IMG/VR virus record: IMGVR_UViG_3300010399_000077
Span: 1 to 24,429 of that record
Strand: one strand, 5' to 3'
Length of the DNA stretch: 24,429 bases
From: a virus
Position 1 is the first letter of the stretch; every line of letters begins with the position of its first letter. This document shows positions 11,585 to 18,574 of this stretch, piece after piece. The notes beneath the pieces are model-generated. The model was not told the origin of the DNA. It saw only the letters and a program-made list of their open reading frames with translations, and did not search any database. The translations under genes and the position numbers were made by a program.

Positions 11585-12199
11585 GTGTTGTTCGCAACAA
11601 AGACCGCTGAGGCCTCTCTATTCCGCGCCCGCCCTCTCGGGGACATCACCGAGCACGAGCGCTCGATTGTGCACATGGACGCCCAATCATTGTCGTTCTA
11701 CGCCGACATATCGGCCTTCATCCGAGACAACATTCCGTCCGGTACTTACAGCCTGCTCGATGTCGGCCCGCGCACCGGCTCCGGCCTTGCGCTCCTCCGT
11801 CTCCTTCACCACCCGTCATCGTATGCCAGCATTCGGTTCGATCCCGTGACAGGCATCGATCTCGATAGCAATTTCGAGCGGACGGCCAAGGAGCAGTATC
11901 CGGACATCAAGGCGATGACCGGTGACGCCTTCAACGTCGCCGGCAAGTGGGACATCGTTCTCTCGAGCCACACCGTCGAACATACAGCGGACCCGGCTGC
12001 CTTTCTGCATAAGCTCGGGACGCTCGCGAAGCGCTACGTCATCATCGCTTGCCCATACGAGGAGCAGGACTTGATCCGTCACCACCTCAACCGCATCGGG
12101 TACAAAACGCTGACCGGAGCCGGTTTCTGGAACATCAAGGTCTACCGCTCCGACCACTGGTTCAACAGCATGTGCTGCATCGCCATGCGGGCGATTTAG
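11585..12199 (+). CDS. class I SAM-dependent methyltransferase (moron-like)
   Basis: A 204-residue methyltransferase on the strand opposite to all neighbouring late genes. Motif I is LLDVGPRTGSG (about residues 57-67), binding S-adenosylmethionine. VTGIDLDSN follows as the acidic post-motif, TGDAFNV is the residue contact region, and WDIVLSSHTVEHTADP is the post-motif with the 'EH' typical of Methyltransf_11/23-type small-molecule or sugar methyltransferases. No DNA-methylase (N/D)PPY motif is present. A GTG start with AGGA 5 bases upstream is favoured; ATG at 11675 is an alternative that would trim 30 residues. Its own upstream region carries palindromes. It ends 4 bases into the convergent gene. 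Its role is inferred as modifying a surface glycan or another small target during lysogeny. Confidence 0.82.
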   Translation: MLFATKTAEASLFRARPLGDITEHERSIVHMDAQSLSFYADISAFIRDNIPSGTYSLLDVGPRTGSGLALLRLLHHPSSYASIRFDPVTGIDLDSNFERTAKEQYPDIKAMTGDAFNVAGKWDIVLSSHTVEHTADPAAFLHKLGTLAKRYVIIACPYEEQDLIRHHLNRIGYKTLTGAGFWNIKVYRSDHWFNSMCCIAMRAI

Positions 12200-12486
12200 G
12201 CGGCTGCCGGATCCAGCAGCGCGAATACCCTGCCAACCACCAGCGGCGGGTAGGCCCGGCCAACGCGATCCTTGAGCAGGACCACATCCTCGGCCGCGAT
12301 CTTGCAGTCGGCCGCCGTGTCGTTGATCTTCATGCTGAGCGCGTAGAGCTTGAACTTCTGCTCTCCTGTCAGCGTCTCGTCGCCACGCAGGACGTTCAGA
12401 AGGGCTCCCAGCAGCACCGTCTTGTAGGTGGCGCCGTCAGCAAAGGCATTGCCTTCTAGGTCCGTAAGCGGCTTGGTCAGGTCCAT
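12196..12486 (-). CDS. conserved small phage protein following the tail fibre
   Basis: This 96-residue protein begins MDLTKPLTDLEGNAFADGAT and ends VGRAYPPLVVGRVFALLDP. The layout 'L.D.EG......T....LL..LL......EK...Y.LA.KI......I..ED..LLK..VG..Y.PLVVGR...LL' recurs in short-tailed phages of several hosts, usually beside tail or lysis genes; its function is unknown. The start at 12486 has GGAG 9 bases upstream, while the longer frame to 12537 intrudes on the fibre gene. It overlaps the convergent methyltransferase stop by 4 bases. Confidence 0.75.
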   Translation of the reverse strand: MDLTKPLTDLEGNAFADGATYKTVLLGALLNVLRGDETLTGEQKFKLYALSMKINDTAADCKIAAEDVVLLKDRVGRAYPPLVVGRVFALLDPAAA

Positions 12487-12499
12487 GTGCGTTTCTCCG

Positions 12500-14935
12500 T
12501 TAATAGCAGGGAATGTAGCGGACAGTCCCGCTAGCATTTTTGATCGTCAGCCACTCTTGAATCGTGGTGTGCGACCCGGTCGGGCCAAGGCTCGTCATAG
12601 TAGTGGCAACAGCGCCGTTGGCACTCATGCTCGCCGAATTGCCGACTTGTAGAACGCCAGTTCCTTTCGGGACAAGCTTGAGATCTGCGTTTGTGCTGGC
12701 GCCGAGCACCAACAAGGACGGAGCGCCAGCGTTTGAACCTGTCGCTCCGAGCCAGTTCGTCGCGCCTGCGGTATGCGCCACCTGGAACTGGACCGGGAAG
12801 GTCGAGAGCGTATCAGTGTAGAAGCTTATCGATCCGGCGCCCTTCGAGCCAAAATTCAGTGACACATCGGTATCGCTGCCATTGCCGATGAAGAACGGGC
12901 CGGTGCCGGTGTTTTTCGCGGTCACCTGAAGGTAGTTCACCGCGCTCGCATCGGAGGTATAGGTCGCAGTGAGGTGGCCGCCTGTGTAAATGCCGACAGT
13001 ATTGGTCGTGCTCAGATCGAGGCGGTTATTCGCAGTGCCTGTGCCGGTGAGAGCGAGCGATGTCGCGGAAGCAACCCCAAGGGTCGGAGAGGACAAAGTT
13101 GGCGAGGTATCCAGCACCACCTTCCCTGTGCCGGTCTTGTCCGAAATCGCAGTCCCGTTCACCTTGAGAACATTGCCGGTTCCCGCAGTGTCGAACGTCT
13201 TGTTCGTCAGCGTGTCGGTCGTTGCCTTGCCCACGAGGGTGTCGGTAGCGGCAGGCAGGGTGAGCGTGCCCGATGCCGCAGCTGAGGGCTGCAGAATGGT
13301 CTGACCGGACGTCGATCCATCGAGATAGATCTGCCCCAAAGTAGAGCCGATAACTCCGAGCTCGATTGCACCAGAACTGGCAATGGAGAAACCGTAAGAC
13401 TTGAAGGCCTTTCCGCTGATTGTGGCGCCTGTAAAATCAAGGCCATCGGTGAAGTAGCCAGAGACCTTCGTGTGCGCCAACGGCGCATTCCCGACGACAG
13501 AACCGCCATTATCCCGGTTTACGTAGCCGCCGGCCATGATGGCGTCCGTCCGAACGAGCTTGCCGGTCCACCACTTGTGCCCGCTATTAGACGGGGTGAT
13601 GACGATGCCGAATGACCCAGGATAGATGGCCGCAGTCGCGCCGTCATTGGCCGGCAGCACGTCGGGCGCGACCTGCAAGCCTACGGTGTAGCGTGTTGCT
13701 CCGACATCGCTGAGCAGACCGAAGTCAGCCCAGCGGTTTCCGGCATTGATCTCCATGCCGACAGCCGCGCCACCAGTGTAGGTCTCACCGAGCGCATTGG
13801 AGGGGGTGTTTGCGCCCGCCCACATCCCGAAAACCTGACCGCCTGTCAGGTTGTAGTTAGTGCTCCACGCGGTGATGCCTACATCGAACTCACCCACTCC
13901 GGTTGCAGTATCTATGATACTGTGGACCAGCACGTTGCCGTATTGCCCGGTCCCGCTGGTTCGCGTGGTCTCTGCGAATAAGACGCCCTGCCCGACGGAG
14001 ATCAGTGTTGCAGTGGCGACGCCGTCCAGGTTCGGCCGCTGGATGTTGATCGACACGCCGGTAACATCGCCAAAGTTGAGCGTCTGAAGGTCAACAGAAC
14101 TCTCAAACACCAGATCATCGGTGTCGAGCGTGCCGCCCTTGTCGCTGGTGCAGCGCCAGAGCCTGTCGGCGTAGCTCGTGCCCTCCATCACCGAGATGTA
14201 GACGCCCGGCATCGAGTCGTAGGTATTGAAGGCCGTCGTACGGCTAGCGGCGCCGGATGCCGGCACGGTGTAAATCCCGTTTTCCGACAAAGTTGTCTGC
14301 CCCCCGAGCAGCACAAGATCGTTGACGGCCAACGTTACGCCGTCAACCACTTGGCCCGCAGCCAACCCCGTCGACAGCGCTACGTTGCTGGTCGCGACGG
14401 CACGCACGCGCACCATGACCCCAATGGTGTCACGCGGCTGAGCGCGAACCCACGCGCCTGAGGTTGACGCGGCGTCATCGGCGGCAATGAAGTTGATCTC
14501 ACTGGTGTCGGCCGCGACCAAGGCGGAATAGTCGCCGGAGCGGAAGACGAATGTGCCCTCGCGGCCGGACTCGGTGAGGTAAGCAGTGGTGTCTTTGGTA
14601 GTGTCGAGCGCCTTGAGCACGGTGCGCGACGCGACATAGCTGGCGGTGTCCAAATACCCACGGACGTCAGCTGGAGCGCCGAGCGAGATAACCGGGTGCG
14701 TTATGTCGGTCGAATCGACCGCAACTCCAGTTCCCGCACCAATGCGCGCGACGGGTCCCGTGATATCTACAAGATTGACAATATCGGTCCATGCGCCTGT
14801 ACCGCCTACGCGCCACTGGATCGCAATACCATCGTTGCGAAACTGCGCCTGCAACGGAGGGATCGCAGGAAGAACTCGAGCGCGAAGGACCGGAGTGGCC
14901 GAAGTGAACCGTAGCCGGATAGTTGGAACCGTCAT
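12500..14935 (-). CDS. large tail fibre protein
   Basis: An 811-residue fibre, probably trimeric and involved in host-surface recognition. The N-terminus (MTVPTIRLRFTSATPVLRAR ... WRVGGTGAWTDIV) looks like a virion-attachment segment. ALDTTKDTTAYLTESGREGT ... SALVAADTSEINFIAADDA (about residues 105-160) is a segment common to phage fibres and spikes. The middle is beta-rich with short repeats such as LVGKATTDTLTNKTFDTAG and VVLDTSPTLSSPTLG, seen in many fibres. The C-terminus is WLTIKNASGTVRYIPCY, with no obvious chaperone domain. The start overlaps the stop of the preceding 116-residue gene by 4 bases. It lies next to the methyltransferase. Confidence 0.85.
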   Translation of the reverse strand: MTVPTIRLRFTSATPVLRARVLPAIPPLQAQFRNDGIAIQWRVGGTGAWTDIVNLVDITGPVARIGAGTGVAVDSTDITHPVISLGAPADVRGYLDTASYVASRTVLKALDTTKDTTAYLTESGREGTFVFRSGDYSALVAADTSEINFIAADDAASTSGAWVRAQPRDTIGVMVRVRAVATSNVALSTGLAAGQVVDGVTLAVNDLVLLGGQTTLSENGIYTVPASGAASRTTAFNTYDSMPGVYISVMEGTSYADRLWRCTSDKGGTLDTDDLVFESSVDLQTLNFGDVTGVSINIQRPNLDGVATATLISVGQGVLFAETTRTSGTGQYGNVLVHSIIDTATGVGEFDVGITAWSTNYNLTGGQVFGMWAGANTPSNALGETYTGGAAVGMEINAGNRWADFGLLSDVGATRYTVGLQVAPDVLPANDGATAAIYPGSFGIVITPSNSGHKWWTGKLVRTDAIMAGGYVNRDNGGSVVGNAPLAHTKVSGYFTDGLDFTGATISGKAFKSYGFSIASSGAIELGVIGSTLGQIYLDGSTSGQTILQPSAAASGTLTLPAATDTLVGKATTDTLTNKTFDTAGTGNVLKVNGTAISDKTGTGKVVLDTSPTLSSPTLGVASATSLALTGTGTANNRLDLSTTNTVGIYTGGHLTATYTSDASAVNYLQVTAKNTGTGPFFIGNGSDTDVSLNFGSKGAGSISFYTDTLSTFPVQFQVAHTAGATNWLGATGSNAGAPSLLVLGASTNADLKLVPKGTGVLQVGNSASMSANGAVATTMTSLGPTGSHTTIQEWLTIKNASGTVRYIPCY

Positions 14936-15282
14936 GCGAGGCCACCGTCAATCACAGGCAGGTCAGCAACAAATATCTGAGTGATATTGCCGTCCGCATC
15001 CTGGGCCACGCATCCGACCTTGTAAGTCTTGTCCTTGCAGAGCGTGCCCATCTGGTCTTTGGTAAACCGCCAGAAAATCTGATTGTTAGCGGGCCTGGTT
15101 AGGGACCCATCAGCGGTCTTCGCAGTAAGCAACGCCTGCCCGCAGTCGGTGATCTCGACGGTGAAGTCGAGAGCCGACGCATTGTACGGCGCGTTCGTCG
15201 CATCATCGGTTAGATCAAGCGTCATCGCCCAATCTGCGTCGTCGGTCGCGGCCGGGAAAGGGCCGATGTAAAATCCAGCCAT
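14932..15282 (-). CDS. small beta-rich tail-associated protein
   Basis: A 116-residue protein starting MAGFYIGPFPAATDDADWAM and ending ITQIFVADLPVIDGGLA. The strand-rich composition (LDFTVEITDCGQALLTAKT, TYKVGCVAQDADGN) resembles Ig-like or baseplate/fibre-adaptor domains. It sits between the two fibre genes, coupled to the 811-residue fibre by a 4-base overlap, which suggests it joins a fibre to the tail. GAGG lies about 9-10 bases before the ATG. No specific family is assigned. Confidence 0.72.
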   Translation of the reverse strand: MAGFYIGPFPAATDDADWAMTLDLTDDATNAPYNASALDFTVEITDCGQALLTAKTADGSLTRPANNQIFWRFTKDQMGTLCKDKTYKVGCVAQDADGNITQIFVADLPVIDGGLA

Positions 15283-15292
15283 CTATTGCCCC

Positions 15293-16264
15293 TCAGAGCT
15301 TAATATACCATGTAATGAGCACGCTCGGCTGAGCGTTCGCATGTGCGCCGTCCCCGCCGGTATTGCTGTTCGTGCCAGATGGAGTGCCGGCGCTGACGGA
15401 ACTCGTGGGCGTGGTCGACGTCTGCGCGCCGGCGCCGTCCGCGATACCGCCCGCGGAGTCCTGCCCGAGAGACGCCACTGTGTGGTTATGCGCCGGGAGC
15501 GCATTGCCGGTGAACGTGTGGGTATGCGACGGCATTTCGCTCGTGATGAGCGTGTGCGTGCCGGCACCGAGGGTCGCACCAAGCGTCGTTGTGGTTTCGC
15601 TGTTGTCGACCGTGTTCCCGCTGAGCAGCGAGCCGGCGGTGTTGCCCATGTCGGCAAGGCCGACCAGCGTCCGCTCGCGATAATCGGGCAGAGCAATGGT
15701 CTTGTTGGCGGCAAAGTCGGAGGCAGCATTCGCGCCACGCCCCCCTGAGACAGCCAAGGTGCTGTCCGCACCCCACAGGAACGAGTAGAGATCGGAGGTG
15801 TCGGCATTGGCGCGCTCAGTCGCGCCCGAGGCGGCGTTGCCGATCGTTCGGCCGGCGCAACGCACCCATCCCGAGTGAACGCCCGTCCCATGCCGAGCCT
15901 TGATGTCGCCGGTCGCAAAGAGCAGCGTCGTGTCGGTCGATCCAGCGGAAGGGGGGACGTAGGTCGCCGACTGATAGACGGCGATCCCGTCGTCATCGAA
16001 CAGAACCACCGAGCCATCGGCATTTGTGGCGCGGACGCGATAAGAGCCGGGATTGGTGCTAAGAAAGATCGCCGGCCACTGTCCGCGGGAGTTGGCGGCG
16101 ATGCCTTGGCTTTGGTCGATCGGGTTCGCCAGACCCGCATCGGAATAGACCGTCTGCGGCGTGGTTGTCCCTTCATTGTAGAAATAGGCCAGGGCCCCGA
16201 CGTAAGGCGCTGCCGACTGATCAAGGAACGGCACGCGCGAAAGCGGCCACATCGAAGCCGACAT
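15293..16264 (-). CDS. tail fibre with phage tail-collar domain
   Basis: A 323-residue fibre. Residues about 20-75 (VGALAYFYNEGTTTPQTVYS ... NSRGQWPAIFL) form an N-terminal segment shared by many podovirus fibres. About 118-170 (GDIKARHG ... GWVRCAGRTIGN) is the tail-collar domain. LPDYRERTLVG then leads into a His-rich C-terminal region with PSHTHTF and PAHNHTV, the H-x-H pairs that bind metal along the fibre axis in gp12/gp37-like tips. It ends PSVLITWYIKL, typical for collar proteins. AGAGG lies about 11 bases upstream of the ATG. It likely acts in receptor binding, next to the larger fibre. Confidence 0.88.
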   Translation of the reverse strand: MSASMWPLSRVPFLDQSAAPYVGALAYFYNEGTTTPQTVYSDAGLANPIDQSQGIAANSRGQWPAIFLSTNPGSYRVRATNADGSVVLFDDDGIAVYQSATYVPPSAGSTDTTLLFATGDIKARHGTGVHSGWVRCAGRTIGNAASGATERANADTSDLYSFLWGADSTLAVSGGRGANAASDFAANKTIALPDYRERTLVGLADMGNTAGSLLSGNTVDNSETTTTLGATLGAGTHTLITSEMPSHTHTFTGNALPAHNHTVASLGQDSAGGIADGAGAQTSTTPTSSVSAGTPSGTNSNTGGDGAHANAQPSVLITWYIKL

Positions 16265-16295
16265 GGGCGATACCTCTGCGATTGTGTTGAACGTG

Positions 16296-16317
16296 GCGCG
16301 GGTCTAAGTTCCCGCGC
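16296..16317. repeat. 7-bp GC-only hairpin between ejection and collar genes
   Basis: GCGCGGG and CCCGCGC flank an 8-base loop (TCTAAGTT). On the - strand it lies in the leader of the collar-fibre gene, about 32-54 bases before its ATG. On the + strand it directly abuts the ATG of the small 59-residue frame. No T-run follows on either side, so it is not a classical terminator. It may be an operator, an RNA processing signal or a translation-masking hairpin. Confidence 0.5.
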
Positions 16318-16497
16318 ATGCCTGAGATCGAATTGGACCCGAAAGACTACCGGGCGATCGGCGCCAAGAAGCCCTCTTGGTGGGCCCGCCTCAACGCCAA
16401 GCCAGCGAATTGGGATGAACCCGGCGCACGGGCCAGTCGGTTGATTATGGCCGTCATCTTGGGGCTGGGCCTGATGTGGATTCGTTCCCGCCATTGA
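16318..16497 (+). CDS. small one-TM protein on the strand opposite to late genes
   Basis: A 59-residue frame starting MPEIELDPKDYRAIGAKKPS. A Trp-rich polar segment (WWARLNAKPANWDEPGAR) follows, then a C-terminal membrane helix LIMAVILGLGLMWIRSRH. The order of charged head, W-rich linker and tail anchor looks like a real membrane protein, and it fills an otherwise empty 190-base gap. Against it, there is no ribosome site, and a stable hairpin abuts the ATG. Its last 44 bases lie opposite the 3' end of the ejection-protein gene. Confidence 0.5.
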   Translation: MPEIELDPKDYRAIGAKKPSWWARLNAKPANWDEPGARASRLIMAVILGLGLMWIRSRH

Positions 16498-18574
16498 CGG
16501 TTATCGTCACCGGTGCTGGGCGGCTCATCGCCGTCTGACCGGCCCGCACGGTTCCCTGCAAGCCGTGCTCGAGGGCCCGGATCGCGTTGCGGAAAGCCGG
16601 GCTCCATGCGGCGCTCTTGACCGCGTTCTGAAGCGCCTTCGGATCAGAACTCGTCAACATGTCGGCGACCCGCTGCATCACCTTCTGCTCGAACTTCTGC
16701 CCGAGCGCGCGGGCACCCATCCGGCCGAGCGCAAGGAAGGTGGCGCCCGAGGCGACCGATTGCAGGTTCCAGTCGAGAGGGTTGAAGCCGCCCGTTGCAA
16801 ACCCGCCGCCGAGACCGCCGAGCGCGCCGGCAGCGAGCAACTGCCGCGCCGTTGTCGAGTTCCCGGTCGTCGCCTGGCGGGTCATGTTCATAATGTCTTC
16901 GATGCGCACGAAGTGCTCGAGCTGATCGGCGACATTCTTGCCCAGCGCCAATTCGACCTGAGCCCGCGCGGCCGGCGAGCCGAATACCTGGTCGATGACG
17001 TTCACCTTGTCCCGAACGGCCCCGATCTTGTCGATCAGCTCGGAGGCGAAGCCGACCGCGAACGCCTTGCGCTCGGCCGGCGTGAATTGCGCATAGGCCT
17101 TTCGCGCCTCGGGCAGGTTGCCCTTGGTCATCGCGAACTTCTTGCCCGCGTCGAGTGCGTCTTCGGCCCCGAAGAACCCGGCCGCCCCACGCCGCGCCGT
17201 CGCAAAGGATGGAACAGTCTTGTCGAGCTCGCCGAGAAGCTGCGTGCGCAGATCCCCGAGTTGGCTGCCCAACAGCTTGTTGCCGCCGTTGTAGGCCTGT
17301 TCGGAGGTTGCGCGGAGGTTGCGTTGCACCACGTCCCAAAACGGCAGGTTCGGCAGCGACACGGTGCCGCCCGGCCCCTTGCGCAGGCCGATATTGCCCT
17401 GGGCATCGAATATGAAGGGATTGCGCACGGCTTTGACGCCGGAGATCGCTGCATCGTTCGCCGCGGTGCGTTCGGCGCCCTTGATTGCCGCGATGAAATC
17501 CGACGACTGGAACAGCTGCTTGATGCCGGGCGTCCAGATCGCTTGGGCAGCTGGATCGGCATAGGCGCGTCCATAGGCAGCGCCATTGGACTTGCGCGCC
17601 GCGGCGTCGAGCGCATCCTGAAGGGCGACGTCGTTGGTGGCGCCTCCCGTGATGCGATTCACGAAATCCTTGGCCCGCTGCGATTGCGTGAGGAACCGCT
17701 GCTGCATCAGGTCGGACAGCGTTTGCCGCGCCATCGGATCACTGTTCGCCGCCGTGCGCGCGAGATTGCGCATGCCCTCACCATAGCGATCGGCGTTGAC
17801 GACGGGCTGGCCGTTGAGGGCCGCCGTTGCTTCGTCGGCCGGCGTCATGGCGCGGCCGAGATTGGCGTCGTTCTGCGCGACTTTGCCGGCGAGCGTCGAG
17901 GCAGCCCGATCCGGGTTTGTCGCCGCGTCGATCACCTGGCGCGCGTTGGTCGCGAGTTTCCCGGCGCCGGTGGCGATGAGTTCGCCAGCCCCAGGAGCAA
18001 TCGTCCCCACCACCCCGCCCAAGGCAGCATCCTGGAGCGCCTGTTGCGGCGAGCCGCCCCGAGCGAGACTGTCGGCGCCGGAGATCGCTGCCTGCGTGCC
18101 TCCGGACGCCAGAGAGCGCGTCAGCAGCGGCACGGCCCCGTCCATGCCGAGCACCTTAGCCACGGCGGGAATCTCGCCGCCGACAGCGAACGGCAGCACG
18201 TTTCCGGCAATCGTTCCAACCGTCGAAGCCGTCGGGTTCTGCTGGACCTGCTGCTGATCCGAGGCCGCAACGTCTTGAGCCGTTCGACCCTGCACCGCAG
18301 CCTTCAATTGCTCGAGGCCATTGAGGACGGTCGGCCCGACAATCGGAAGCGCGTTCACGCCCGAGGTAAAGCCGGCGGAAAGCTGGTCGCCGATCGATGG
18401 TTGCGGCGCCGGTGTGTCAAGCTGGAATCCAGCCGGCAAGGACGGCGCAGCGGCCGGCGCAGCCGCAGTAGCCGGTGGCGCGGCGTCGAGCTGGAATCCC
18501 GGCGGCAATTGCGGAGCAGTCGGCGTCGCCGAGACAATGGTGATGTTGCCGCTGGTCACTGGAGAGGCACCCAC
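16454..18574 (-). CDS. large internal/ejection-type virion protein
   Basis: A 706-residue protein expected in the virion interior and ejected with DNA. The N-terminus has two copies of an LPxGFQLD motif (LPPGFQLDAAPP and LPAGFQLDTPAP) in a Pro/Ala-rich tract, a feature I associate with ejection proteins of short-tailed phages. Long Ala/Gly-rich stretches follow (GLEQLKAAVQGRTAQDVAAS; LLAAGALGGLGGGFATGGF), then a helical C-terminal domain. No enzymatic motif is seen. The GTG at 18574 has AAGG about 7 bases upstream; a second GTG at 18559 would give a GTGA overlap and remains possible. It follows the transglycosylase-bearing protein and the 223-residue protein as a three-gene set. Confidence 0.75.
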   Translation of the reverse strand: MGASPVTSGNITIVSATPTAPQLPPGFQLDAAPPATAAAPAAAPSLPAGFQLDTPAPQPSIGDQLSAGFTSGVNALPIVGPTVLNGLEQLKAAVQGRTAQDVAASDQQQVQQNPTASTVGTIAGNVLPFAVGGEIPAVAKVLGMDGAVPLLTRSLASGGTQAAISGADSLARGGSPQQALQDAALGGVVGTIAPGAGELIATGAGKLATNARQVIDAATNPDRAASTLAGKVAQNDANLGRAMTPADEATAALNGQPVVNADRYGEGMRNLARTAANSDPMARQTLSDLMQQRFLTQSQRAKDFVNRITGGATNDVALQDALDAAARKSNGAAYGRAYADPAAQAIWTPGIKQLFQSSDFIAAIKGAERTAANDAAISGVKAVRNPFIFDAQGNIGLRKGPGGTVSLPNLPFWDVVQRNLRATSEQAYNGGNKLLGSQLGDLRTQLLGELDKTVPSFATARRGAAGFFGAEDALDAGKKFAMTKGNLPEARKAYAQFTPAERKAFAVGFASELIDKIGAVRDKVNVIDQVFGSPAARAQVELALGKNVADQLEHFVRIEDIMNMTRQATTGNSTTARQLLAAGALGGLGGGFATGGFNPLDWNLQSVASGATFLALGRMGARALGQKFEQKVMQRVADMLTSSDPKALQNAVKSAAWSPAFRNAIRALEHGLQGTVRAGQTAMSRPAPVTITVNGGNESTSGPAPR

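Noticed and set aside
15283-16494. 403-codon - strand frame through the collar fibre gene
   Set aside because: Arg/Pro/Ser-rich shadow in the wrong frame; the collar-domain frame at 15293-16264 is unmistakable. Its 5' part also runs opposite the small + frame without protein-like content.
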